A stretch of 64,000 nucleotides of DNA, taken from assembly GCA_964510785.1 (NCBI GenBank), contig CAZECM010000002.1:1-64000 (forward strand), given 5' to 3'. The translations under genes and the position numbers were made by a program. Below are positions 26,514 through 35,101 of the stretch, one piece after another. Below the pieces are notes generated by a model. The model was not told the origin of the DNA and did no database searches. It saw only the letters and a program-made list of their open reading frames with translations. How positions within the stretch are numbered: the first letter of the stretch is position 1; the number at the start of each line of letters is the position of its first letter. The DNA is from JAAYZM01 sp964510785 (GTDB lineage: Bacteria; Actinomycetota; Actinomycetes; Actinomycetales; Cellulomonadaceae).

Positions 26514-28724
26514 TCAGTAGACCCCCACCGGGGTGAAGGACTTCACCCACGCCGACTTCACGTAGCCCGTGGCCGCGTTGTTGAGCTTCGTGCGCATCGC
26601 GTCGGCCTTACCCGAGACGGACTTGGTCGCGCCCGTCGACGACGTGCCGGTGAGCTCTCGCACGCCGCCGCCCTGCCAGGACTTGCTCACCTTGATCGAG
26701 ACCACGTCCGGCAGGCCGAAGAACGAGCGCGCTTGCGCCTGGGTGAGCTCCGCCGGCCAGGAGATATTCGGGTTGCCCGACGCCGGATCGAGGCTCCACG
26801 GGTCCTTGACGGACCGCAGGTACGGCACGGCCGAGGCCCACGCATCCTCCGAGTTGAACGTCGCGCCGCCCGTCGAGGACGAGTAGTAGGCCCGCACGAG
26901 CTTGCCCCGGTACTCGGCGTCCGAGCCCGTGTAGCGCAGAACCTTGCCGGCCTTGCCGCCGTCGGACACCGTCGCGTCGACCGCGGCCTTCCAGAGCTTG
27001 CCGTACTTGGCGCCCGTGCCCTCGTTCTCCTTGTTCCAGCCGGTGAACATCTGGTCGCGCACGTCGTCGACGAGGTGGCACTTGCAGTCGCTGCGGGTGC
27101 TCGTCATGGACGCGGCATAGTTGCGCGCGGCGATCGCCTGCGCCTGGAGCGCGGCCGGCCCCTTCTCGCCCCAGCTCGAGGGTGACTCGGCGATGCCGTA
27201 GAGGTACTCGGTGTTGAGGCGGAGGTCGTTGACGACGTTGATGTAGTACTGGCCGTCGGTGTCCTTGACCGCCCGGATCGTCAATCGGCCGTGCCGGTAT
27301 GTGCCTTGTGCCCCGTTGACCTTGGCGAGCGCCGTCTTCGTCGAGTCCTTCTCGTAGTAGCTCGTGTTCTCCCAGTGCAGCCGAAGGGTCGACGCGGTGT
27401 CGAGCTTCTCGTTCCCCTGGTAGGCGGACACCTTCGAGCCGTCGACCTTGACCGTGATCGCCTGCGTGCTGCTCACCCGCGGCACCGTGACCTCCGTGGA
27501 GGCGCCGTTGACGGTACCTACCTTGCGCAGGCGCCACTTGCCGCCCGTCACCGAGAGCGTCGTGGACTTCCACTCCTGGTCGTACGCGCCCGAGTAGTCC
27601 GCGTCGGGACCGAGCACCTGGACGGAGATCGTGCGGTCCACGGCCTCCGTGGTCACGGCCGTGTCCGTGTAGTAGTGGCCGAGGATCTCCTCAGCCGAGT
27701 GGCCCGCGAGCGCCATCGCGTAGGCGCCGTACTGCGACATGCCGATGCCGTGCCCCCACCCGGAGCCGTTGATCGTGAACGACTTCGGGATCACCGTCGT
27801 GACCTTGACGGTCTGCTTGGTGCTCTTGAGCGATCCCACGAACACGCGGTAGGCGCGCGTGGTCGTGGGCGTCACCGAGAACGTGGCCTTGCCCTTCGTG
27901 ACGTCGAGCGTGCGCAGGGTGGTCCACTTGCCGCTGCCGACCTTCTCCTGCAGCTTGACCTTGCCCTTGGCCGGCTTGCCCTTCGCGTACCACGTGATCG
28001 CGCCCGTGGCCTTGTCCGCCGAGGTCGCGAGCTTCTTGGAGTCGAAGGTGAGCCCGATCCAGTCCTGTGCCTGCACCTGGCGGGTCTTGGAGGTGAGCTT
28101 GCTGCGCACCACCCGGTACGTCGTGGTGGGGCTCGTGGGCGCGAGGTCGACGTACCACGTGCCGGTGCTGGGCACCTTCACCTTGCCCTCGGGAGCGTCC
28201 TTCCAGCCCGAGCCCGTCTTGCGCTGGATGGTCACGAGCCCGCCCGCGCGCACGCCCTTGCGGGTCAGCACGATCTTGGCGCGCACCTTGCTGCCGGCCT
28301 TGATCGAGGGGCTTGCGACCGTGAACCCGATCCAGCTCTGCGCCACCTTGACCTTCGCGACCTTGGAGACCGCCGAACCTCGCTTGAGGCGGTACGTCGT
28401 GGTCTTCGCGGGCTTGACCTTGACACTGGCCTTGCCCTTGGTGACGTCCACACGCTGGACCGTCTTCCACCTGCCGTCGGACAGTCGGGCCTGGAGCGAG
28501 ACCTTGCCCGCCCCGGCCTTGCCGTTGCGGCTGAGCTGCAGCTTGAGGGTGGCCGTGGAACCGACGTTGATCTGCGCCGGACCGGTGACCGAGAGCTTCG
28601 TCGCTGCGGCCGCCGGAGCGGCGGCGCCCACCAGGACGAGGACCGTCGCGAGCAGCGCCGAGACCACCGCGGTGGCACGTCGGCGCGGGGGCGTCGGAGA
28701 GGTCAGGGGCGAGCGCGCACTCAT
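26514..28724 (-). CDS. secreted SpoIID/LytB-domain protein with beta-rich N-terminal repeats
   Basis: A 736-residue secreted protein. After a signal peptide (about 15-42, ending APAAAA) there are about four repeats of an Ig-like stretch domain (residues 43-370, with TYRVVRSKLTSKTRQV-type motifs) and a C-terminal SpoIID/LytB domain (about 375-700). That domain has INGSGWGHGIGMSQYGAYAM, LYGIAESPSSWG, ALQAQAIAARNYA and YYSSSTGGATFNSEDAW, including the catalytic-region Glu of the SpoIID fold. SpoIID is a lytic transglycosylase acting on denuded glycan; non-sporulating actinobacteria use the domain for wall remodelling, probably. The ATG at 28724 is chosen from the signal peptide. Confidence 0.88.
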   Translation of the reverse strand: MSARSPLTSPTPPRRRATAVVSALLATVLVLVGAAAPAAAATKLSVTGPAQINVGSTATLKLQLSRNGKAGAGKVSLQARLSDGRWKTVQRVDVTKGKASVKVKPAKTTTYRLKRGSAVSKVAKVKVAQSWIGFTVASPSIKAGSKVRAKIVLTRKGVRAGGLVTIQRKTGSGWKDAPEGKVKVPSTGTWYVDLAPTSPTTTYRVVRSKLTSKTRQVQAQDWIGLTFDSKKLATSADKATGAITWYAKGKPAKGKVKLQEKVGSGKWTTLRTLDVTKGKATFSVTPTTTRAYRVFVGSLKSTKQTVKVTTVIPKSFTINGSGWGHGIGMSQYGAYAMALAGHSAEEILGHYYTDTAVTTEAVDRTISVQVLGPDADYSGAYDQEWKSTTLSVTGGKWRLRKVGTVNGASTEVTVPRVSSTQAITVKVDGSKVSAYQGNEKLDTASTLRLHWENTSYYEKDSTKTALAKVNGAQGTYRHGRLTIRAVKDTDGQYYINVVNDLRLNTEYLYGIAESPSSWGEKGPAALQAQAIAARNYAASMTSTRSDCKCHLVDDVRDQMFTGWNKENEGTGAKYGKLWKAAVDATVSDGGKAGKVLRYTGSDAEYRGKLVRAYYSSSTGGATFNSEDAWASAVPYLRSVKDPWSLDPASGNPNISWPAELTQAQARSFFGLPDVVSIKVSKSWQGGGVRELTGTSSTGATKSVSGKADAMRTKLNNAATGYVKSAWVKSFTPVGVY

Positions 28725-28788
28725 GCGTCTCACTGTGACACAGGCGACGCCCGTGACGCTGCACCGCACACGCGGCGCAGCACCGCGC

Positions 28789-28810
28789 TCACCCGCGGCA
28801 GAGCGGGTGA
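28789..28810. promoter_or_regulatory. inverted repeat between divergent genes, possible operator
   Basis: TCACCCGC and GCGGGTGA (8-bp arms, 6-base spacer) lie between the SpoIID/LytB gene (minus) and a GT4 gene (plus). The half-site CGGGTGAAA also occurs once in each of two other intergenic regions (10419-10427 and 22936-22944). Confidence 0.4.
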
Positions 28811-28903
28811 AATCTGGCACGGCCACACGGCACCGCGCGACCGCGTGGGAACCCGTTCGCCCGATACGATGGCGCGGAACCGACGGAGGAAAGTGCCGAA
28901 CCG

Positions 28904-30055
28904 ATGCCACAGCTAGACGTGCCTTGCGTCGCCGTCTGGCGTGACGTGTGGCTCGCGGACACCGAGACCTTCGTCCGCGACCAGATCGGCGCCATGGGCC
29001 GGTGGCAGCCCTACCTCGTGGGGCTGCGCCGTCGCGACAACCTGCTCGGCGTCGTCCCCGACGAGGCGCCCCTCTCCTCGGGACCGGTCTCCGCCGCCCG
29101 CGCCCAGGTGCTCGGCTCCCTCGGGCTACGCCGGCGCCTCGTTCGGGCCATCGACGCGAGCGGGGCCTCGCTCGTGCACGCGCACTTCGGGACGAGCGCG
29201 GTGCAGGCCCTCCCGGTCGCGCGGCGCGCCGGCCTGCCGCTCGTCGCCACCTTCCACGGCTACGACGTGACGAGCACGCCGCGCGTGGGCTTCGGCCTCG
29301 GCCGGGAGTACCGCAGCCGGTTGCGCGACGTCTTCGAGTACGCGAGCGGCCTCGTGGCCGTCTCCGAGTTCATCGCCGCACAGCTCGTCGCGCTCGGTGC
29401 GCCGCCGCAACGCGTGGTGGTCCTGCCCATCGGGATCGACCTGCGGGGCGCGCGCGAGCCGCTGCCCGAGTTCGTAGGCCGCTCCGGCATCACCTTCGTG
29501 GGGCGGCTCGTGCCGAAGAAGGGCGTGGACCACCTCATCGAGGCGTACGCCCGGTTGCCGCGCGAGCTGCGCGAGTCCGCACCGCTGCGCATCGCGGGGG
29601 ACGGCCCCGAGCGCTCCGGCCTGGAGCGCCTCGCCGCCGAGCGCGGCGTGTCGGCGCAGTTCCTCGGCCACCAGTCGCCCGAGCGGGTCCGGGAGCTCTT
29701 CCGGGAGTCCGTGGTGCTCGCCGCGCCGTCGCGGACGGCGGACAACGGCGACGCCGAGGGCTTCGGCATGGTGTTCCTCGAGGCGGCCGCGCAGGGCACC
29801 CCGAGCGTCGCGTACGCCCACGGCGGTGTGCGCGAGTCCGTGACCGACGGGACGACGGGGCTGCTCGCCCCGGAGGGCGACGTCGCGACGCTCGCCGAGA
29901 ACCTGCGCCTGCTGCTGACGGACCGGCAGCTCGCCGAACAGCTCGGCCTGCAGGGCCGCGACCGCACGCTCGGCGAGTTCGACATCCTCGCGCGCACCGC
30001 GGAGCTCGAGAAGTTCTACGACGACGTCGCGGCCAACCCCAGACGCGTCCCGTAG
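28904..30055 (+). CDS. family 4 glycosyltransferase
   Basis: A 383-residue GT-B enzyme. The N-terminal domain has LVHAHFGTSAVQALPVA and ATFHGYDVT; the C-terminal GT4 domain has GRLVPKKGVDHLIEA, the nucleotide-binding EGFGMVFLEAAAQGTPSVAY and Glu of the EX7E motif. The closest group is the colanic acid/amylovoran-type transferases (WcaL/AmsK-like), so it would add a sugar to a lipid-linked wall glycan. GGAGG is 15-20 bases before the ATG. The 3' end overlaps the convergent glycerophosphotransferase by 40 bases. Confidence 0.9.
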   Translation: MPQLDVPCVAVWRDVWLADTETFVRDQIGAMGRWQPYLVGLRRRDNLLGVVPDEAPLSSGPVSAARAQVLGSLGLRRRLVRAIDASGASLVHAHFGTSAVQALPVARRAGLPLVATFHGYDVTSTPRVGFGLGREYRSRLRDVFEYASGLVAVSEFIAAQLVALGAPPQRVVVLPIGIDLRGAREPLPEFVGRSGITFVGRLVPKKGVDHLIEAYARLPRELRESAPLRIAGDGPERSGLERLAAERGVSAQFLGHQSPERVRELFRESVVLAAPSRTADNGDAEGFGMVFLEAAAQGTPSVAYAHGGVRESVTDGTTGLLAPEGDVATLAENLRLLLTDRQLAEQLGLQGRDRTLGEFDILARTAELEKFYDDVAANPRRVP

Positions 30056-31257
30056 CGCTGCTCGGCGAGCTCGCCGAGCGCATCGAGCATCGCCGCGGCC
30101 CGGGGGCCCTGCTCCCTCGCCACGCCGAGCCGCTCGCGCACCGCGGCGAGGGCATCGCTCCGGAACATCTCCCCCGCCGCCACGGCCGCGAAGAGCTCGC
30201 CCGCGCCCTCGGCGTCGAGGAGCAGCCCACCGGCGACCTCGCGCAGGCCGGGCCGGTTGAGGCCCCGCTCCGTCTCGTATCGTTCCAGGTCCGGGCAGTA
30301 GAGGCCCACGGAGCGGCCCGTCGCGAGGAAGTCGACCCACACGCTCGAGTAGTCGGAGACGACGGCGTCGGCCAGGCCCATCAGCCCGTACACGCTGAGC
30401 CCCGCGGCGCGGACGTCGTCGGTCGAGATCACGGGGAGCCCGAGCGCCGCGTAGTCGTCGTCGTCGTGCCGGTGCGTCTTGACGGCGAGCTGGACCCCGT
30501 GCGCGGCCGCGAGCGCGGGCAGTCTCGTCGCCAGGCCTTGGTCGGCGGAGAGCGGCACGCCCTCGCGCAGGCCCGTGCGCCCCGCGCGGGCGGACGCGCG
30601 GAAGGTCGGCAACCACAGCACGAGCGGGCGCGCGGGGTCGAGCCCGAGCGCGGCGAGCCGGGCGCGGTCGTGCGTCGCGAGCAGCACGTCCTGGCGCGCG
30701 TTGCCGGGCACGACGGCGGTGTCCGGGGGCATGCGCAGCGCCCGCGCGACCTCCGCACCCCACACCTGGCCGTAGGCGGCGAGCACGTCGGCGCCGATGC
30801 GCACGGACTGGTTGGCGTTCGCGTTCCACTTCGGTCCCGTGCCGTGCCACAGGTTGACGTGGACGCGCCGCCCCACGGGCCGCGGCGAGTCGAACAGCCC
30901 GTGCGTGTAGAAGACCCACGTGGCCCGCACGAACTCCACCGCGCTGCGGGGGTCGGACTTGGCCACGACCCGCACGCGGTCCGCCGCGGGGCCGACTCCG
31001 AGCACGCGCGCGGTGCGTGCGAGCAGCTCCCGTGCGCCGCCGGGGTCCTGGGCCACGAGCACGACCCGGCCGTCGAACCGCCCGGCGAGGGCGAGGGCCG
31101 TGACGAGGGAGTTCTCCTCGGCGTCGGGCAACCCCGCGACGAGCGCCGTGCGCCGTGCGGGCAGCACGCGCATCGCGGTCCGCGCCGCGGCCCGGGCCAG
31201 CACGCCCCGCAGCCGCAGGGTCTCGAGGCGCAGCGACCTGGGCCGGTGGCGGGTCAC
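30016..31257 (-). CDS. CDP-glycerol glycerophosphotransferase family protein (1)
   Basis: A 413-residue TagB/TagF-family GT-B enzyme, predicted to transfer a polyol phosphate from CDP-polyol to a wall-teichoic-like acceptor on the inner membrane face. The hallmarks are NLWHGTGPKWN (acceptor-side His), the HRHDDDDY segment, and the C-terminal VVSDYSSVWVDFLA motif (donor-binding Ser/Asp). It is the most divergent of the four tandem members: it keeps the true WHGTG motif while the next three have HGESDK. GTG at 31257 overlaps the next gene's stop (GTGA); it converges on the GT4 gene with a 40-base overlap. Confidence 0.88.
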   Translation of the reverse strand: MTRHRPRSLRLETLRLRGVLARAAARTAMRVLPARRTALVAGLPDAEENSLVTALALAGRFDGRVVLVAQDPGGARELLARTARVLGVGPAADRVRVVAKSDPRSAVEFVRATWVFYTHGLFDSPRPVGRRVHVNLWHGTGPKWNANANQSVRIGADVLAAYGQVWGAEVARALRMPPDTAVVPGNARQDVLLATHDRARLAALGLDPARPLVLWLPTFRASARAGRTGLREGVPLSADQGLATRLPALAAAHGVQLAVKTHRHDDDDYAALGLPVISTDDVRAAGLSVYGLMGLADAVVSDYSSVWVDFLATGRSVGLYCPDLERYETERGLNRPGLREVAGGLLLDAEGAGELFAAVAAGEMFRSDALAAVRERLGVAREQGPRAAAMLDALGELAEQRYGTRLGLAATSS

Positions 31258-32468
31258 TGGCTTCCGCGTCGCGCGGCGAGCAGCGCGTCCCGCTCGGCGG
31301 CCACGGCGAGGCACGCGGCGACGAAGCGCTCCGTGCCGCTGCCGAGCGCGGGGTCGCCGAAGTAGTACTCGAGAAGCTCGGCCCGGTCCGCGCGCCCGGG
31401 ATCGTGCTCGAGCTCGCGTGCGACCAGCTCGCCCGCGCGCGCCGCGGCACCGGCGGGCAGCCGGGGCACCGCCTCGAGGAGCCTCGTGGTGGCGACCACG
31501 GCGCCCTCGGCGGGCACGGTCACGACGAGGGGGCGGCCCGTCGCGAGCCAGTCCAGGGCGATCGCGGAGACGTCGGTGACGAGCAGGTCCGCCCGCTCGA
31601 ACGTCGCGAGGGGATCACGGCCGAGGTCGACCTCGCCGTCGTCCGCGGCGGCCACGAGCCGGCGCAGTGCCTCGTCGGCGGCGTGGTAGTCGCGCCGGTT
31701 GGCGCCCGTGCGCGGGTGCGGTCGGTAGATCACGGCGAAGCCCGCCGCGAGCAGGCCGCGCACGAGCGCCTCGCCGTGCGAGAGGACGGAGGAGTAGGCC
31801 GCCGAGCCCTGGGCGCCTTCCCAGGTGGGCGCGTAGAGCACCGTGGCGCGGCCCGGGTCCGGTCGCGGCCCGCTGCGCACCCCGTCGAGCTGGGGGCGCC
31901 CGACGGGGACGAGGTGCCGGTCCGCGTCGAACCGCAGCAGGTGCCCCCGGTAGCGGTCGAGCGCGGCCTGGCCCGCGACGAACGCGTAGTCGTAGGCCTT
32001 CGACTGGTTGGAGGCGGAGACCTCCTTGTCGCTCTCGCCGTGGGAGAGGAACACGTGCAGCGCGGTGTGCACCCGCAGCATGCGGAAGTTCCCCTGCTCG
32101 TGGCCCACGTAGCAGAACAGGGCGACGTCGGACCTCGAGAGCAGGTCGTCCATCGTCTCGAACCGGGCGATCGTCAGGACCGGGAGCGGCGCCTCGCGCT
32201 CGAGCAGCCGGCCCACCCGGGAGTCCGCCGTCACGATCACGACGCCGAGCTCGCGGTCGAGCGCGACGAGCGCCTCGTACCACTGCCGGAGCTGGTAGAG
32301 GTTGCGGCTCGTACCGGGGTAGTAGACGACCACGCGCTGGTCGATCCGCCCGCCTCGCAGCGCGTCGTCCTGGCCGAGCCCGTCCGGCATCCCCTCGGGA
32401 AGCCATCCGAGGCGGCGCAGCACCTTCCCGCCGCGCGAGCGGAGGCGACGGCGGAGCTGGAGGCTCAT
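31254..32468 (-). CDS. CDP-glycerol glycerophosphotransferase family protein (2)
   Basis: A 404-residue member with NLYQLRQWYEALVAL near 55-70, the sub-family acceptor motif FLSHGESDK in place of WHGTG, LYAPTWEGAQGS, RPHPRTG and VTDVSAIALDWLATGRP. It is close kin to the two following genes. It probably transfers glycerol-P or another polyol-P to a glycan; donor not fixed by sequence. Start ATG overlaps the next gene's stop by 4 bases (ATGA) and its own stop overlaps the downstream GTG, a tight operon of translationally coupled paralogues. Confidence 0.87.
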   Translation of the reverse strand: MSLQLRRRLRSRGGKVLRRLGWLPEGMPDGLGQDDALRGGRIDQRVVVYYPGTSRNLYQLRQWYEALVALDRELGVVIVTADSRVGRLLEREAPLPVLTIARFETMDDLLSRSDVALFCYVGHEQGNFRMLRVHTALHVFLSHGESDKEVSASNQSKAYDYAFVAGQAALDRYRGHLLRFDADRHLVPVGRPQLDGVRSGPRPDPGRATVLYAPTWEGAQGSAAYSSVLSHGEALVRGLLAAGFAVIYRPHPRTGANRRDYHAADEALRRLVAAADDGEVDLGRDPLATFERADLLVTDVSAIALDWLATGRPLVVTVPAEGAVVATTRLLEAVPRLPAGAAARAGELVARELEHDPGRADRAELLEYYFGDPALGSGTERFVAACLAVAAERDALLAARRGSQ

Positions 32469-33721
32469 GCGTCGGGCACCCCGCTCAGGGCGGCCGTGCC
32501 CTCGGACCGTGCGTCGCGAGCGGCTCGGCGTCCCTCGATCGCCTCGTGCATGACGTCGAGGAACCGTTGCATGGCCGCTCCGGGGGCGGGGTCGCCGAAG
32601 TGGTCGCGCACCATGGCCGCGTACGCCTCGTCGACGCCCTCGGCGAGCACGGCGTCGAGCCGGTCCACGATGCCGCCCGCCGCCGCGACGTCCACGAGCG
32701 GCACCGATCCGGCGATCCCGGTCTCGTCGACCCAGGCTCCGGGCGCCGCGGGGCGGGCGAGGAGCAGCGGCTTGCCGGTCGCGGCCCAGTCGTAGGCGGC
32801 GGCGGAGATGTCGGTGAGGCACACGTGCGCGGCGGCGAGCTGCCAGCCGAAGGCCGTGTCCAGGTCCGCGAGGTGGCGCGCCTCGGGGTGGGCGTGGTTC
32901 GCCGCGTGGATCGCGCGCACGATGCGGCCGTTCGCCGCCCTGACCTCGGCGCTGACCCGGCCGGTGCGGGGGTGCGGACGGTAGACGAGCCGATGGCGTC
33001 CCGTGGCGAGGATCGCGGCCACGACCGCCTCGCCGTGGCTCGCCACCGAGGAGTAGCTGTTGCTGGGCCGGTCGCCCTCCCACGTCGGTGCGTACAGCAC
33101 GACCGTCCGGCCGTCGTCGGGCAGCGTCGGCCCCGCGTGCTCGACGTCCACCTGCGGGCGCCCGATGGGTACGAGGTTCGCGCGGTGCAGGTCGTACACG
33201 TGCTCGCGCAGCCGGCGCAGGGCCGCCTCACCGGCCACGAGGACGAGGTCGTACGCCTTGACCTGGTTGGACACCATGTAGGCCTTGTCGGACTCGCCGT
33301 GGTTGAGGAACACGTGCAGCGGCTCGGGGAACCGCATCGCCGTGAAGTTGCGCGAGTTCTGGTTGACGTAGAGGAAGGCGAGCGCCGGCTGGGTACGCGC
33401 CCACGTCTCGAGCTCGGCGATGTTCGGGGCGAAGAGCACCGGGAACTGCGTCTCCTCGAGCAGCGTGAGGGCCACGCGGGACGAGCGCACCGCGATGCAG
33501 ACCGGGTGCTGCTCCGCGAGCCGGCGCAGCGGTTCGTACCACTGGCGGAGCTGGTAGACGTTCACCGCGGGGTCGGGGAAGTGCACGACGACGTCGAAGG
33601 TCCCCGGGGCGTGCACGCCGCGAACCGCGGTGGCTTCGCGCGCCTCGACCGCGAGCTTGCGACCGCGCAGGCGGCGCCGCACGAGGCGCGTGAATCTCCT
33701 GGCGTCAGCGACGATCGGCAT
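32465..33721 (-). CDS. CDP-glycerol glycerophosphotransferase family protein (3)
   Basis: A 418-residue paralogue of its neighbours: NVYQLRQWYEPLRRL, FLNHGESDKAYMVSNQVKAYD, LYAPTWEGDRPSNSYSS, YRPHPRTG and LTDISAAAYDWAATGKP. The last motif has Ala in place of one of the conserved Ser/Val positions. Predicted cytoplasmic face of the membrane. It is 81 bases downstream of paralogue 4 and overlaps paralogue 2 by 4 bases. Whether each paralogue adds a different unit (primer, linker or chain) is not known. Confidence 0.87.
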   Translation of the reverse strand: MPIVADARRFTRLVRRRLRGRKLAVEAREATAVRGVHAPGTFDVVVHFPDPAVNVYQLRQWYEPLRRLAEQHPVCIAVRSSRVALTLLEETQFPVLFAPNIAELETWARTQPALAFLYVNQNSRNFTAMRFPEPLHVFLNHGESDKAYMVSNQVKAYDLVLVAGEAALRRLREHVYDLHRANLVPIGRPQVDVEHAGPTLPDDGRTVVLYAPTWEGDRPSNSYSSVASHGEAVVAAILATGRHRLVYRPHPRTGRVSAEVRAANGRIVRAIHAANHAHPEARHLADLDTAFGWQLAAAHVCLTDISAAAYDWAATGKPLLLARPAAPGAWVDETGIAGSVPLVDVAAAGGIVDRLDAVLAEGVDEAYAAMVRDHFGDPAPGAAMQRFLDVMHEAIEGRRAARDARSEGTAALSGVPDA

Positions 33722-33802
33722 TGCGGGCGGCCCTTCGACGACGGAAGCCTGAACTGCAGCAAGTATCGGGCACGACGCACCCGTCGTGGCGCACGCTGCC
33801 CC

Positions 33803-35038
33803 TCAGGCGCCCTCCACGGCGCGGGCGCCCCGCTCGGCGAGCTGCGCGTCCCGGCGCACGAGGATCTCGTGCACCGCGTCGAGGAACCGGCGCATGCTCG
33901 CGCCGGGGGTCGTGTCGCCGAAGTAGTGGGTGACGAGCGCGCGCACGGCCTCGTCGAGTCCCGCGGCGAGGCCGGCGTCGACGACGGCGACCACCTCTGC
34001 CGCGCTCTCCGCCCGCAGCAGCGGGACGGCCCCGACGAGACCCTCGCGGTCGACGACGGCCTCCGGCGCGGTGGGCTCCGTGATGGCGAAGGGCTTGCCG
34101 GTCGCCAGCCAGTCGAACGCCACCGCGGAGACGTCGGTGATGCAGTGGTCCGCGGCGGCGAGCTGCCAACCGTAGCCGGGCTCGGTGTCGACGAGGTGCT
34201 GCGCGGCGGTCTCGTTCCGGTTCGCGGTGATCAGCACGCGGCGGATCGCCCGGTCGGCGTGCCGGTAGGCCCGGTCGACGTAGCCCGTGCGCGGATGGGG
34301 TCGGTAGATCACGCGGTGCCGGCCCGTGGCCACGAGCGCGGCCACGAGCGCCTCGCCGTGCGAGAGCACCGACGAGTAGGACATCGAGGGGCGGTCGCCT
34401 TCCCAGGTCGGGGCGTACAGCACCGTCGCGCGTCCGTCGTCGGGCAGCACCGGGCCGTCGCCGCGGACGTCGACCTGCGGCCGCCCGATCTCGACGAGGC
34501 GGGAGCGCTCGAGACCCACGAGTGCCCGCTCGAGCCGGTCGACGGCGGCCTGCCCGGCCACGAACACGTGGTCGTAGGCCTTGAGCTGGTTCGACGCCAT
34601 GTACGCCTTGTCGGACTCGCCGTGGCTCACGAAGATGTGCGCGGGGTCCGCGAAGCGCAGTGCCGAGAAGTTGCGCACGTTCTGGTTGACGTAGAGCACG
34701 GCGCGCACGCGCTGGGTCGCGAGCCACTCCTCGTAGGCGCCGATCCGCCGCAGCTGCACCACGGGCAGCCCGCTCTCCTCGAGGGCCGCGAGCGTGCTGT
34801 GCGCCGTGCGGGTGACGATGACGATGACGTGGCTGCGGGAGAGCTCACGCAGCGGCTCGAACCACTGGCGCAGCTGGTAGAGGTTGACGCGCCCGTCCGG
34901 GAAGTACACGACCACCTCGGCGGTGCCGGCCGGGACGGCACCACGCTCGGCCTCGATGCGGTCGACGGCGCGCTGCACCCGGCGCACCGCGAAGCGATGC
35001 CGGATCGACACGGCCTGTCGTCGGACTACGGCGAGCAT
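33803..35038 (-). CDS. CDP-glycerol glycerophosphotransferase family protein (4)
   Basis: A 411-residue paralogue heading the tandem set: NLYQLRQWFEPLREL, FVSHGESDKAYMASNQLKAYD, LYAPTWEGDRPSMSYSS, YRPHPRTGYVDRAYR and ITDVSAVAFDWLATGKP. Its high similarity to paralogue 3 (shared GESDKAYM and APTWEGDRPS) suggests tandem duplication. The ATG follows GGAGTCG. An 81-base gap separates it from paralogue 3. Confidence 0.87.
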   Translation of the reverse strand: MLAVVRRQAVSIRHRFAVRRVQRAVDRIEAERGAVPAGTAEVVVYFPDGRVNLYQLRQWFEPLRELSRSHVIVIVTRTAHSTLAALEESGLPVVQLRRIGAYEEWLATQRVRAVLYVNQNVRNFSALRFADPAHIFVSHGESDKAYMASNQLKAYDHVFVAGQAAVDRLERALVGLERSRLVEIGRPQVDVRGDGPVLPDDGRATVLYAPTWEGDRPSMSYSSVLSHGEALVAALVATGRHRVIYRPHPRTGYVDRAYRHADRAIRRVLITANRNETAAQHLVDTEPGYGWQLAAADHCITDVSAVAFDWLATGKPFAITEPTAPEAVVDREGLVGAVPLLRAESAAEVVAVVDAGLAAGLDEAVRALVTHYFGDTTPGASMRRFLDAVHEILVRRDAQLAERGARAVEGA

Positions 35039-35101
35039 GGGACGGTCGACTCCTCACGGGCGTGCGCGGGACCGGGCGATCGCCCCGCACCGCGCAGGTT
35101 A

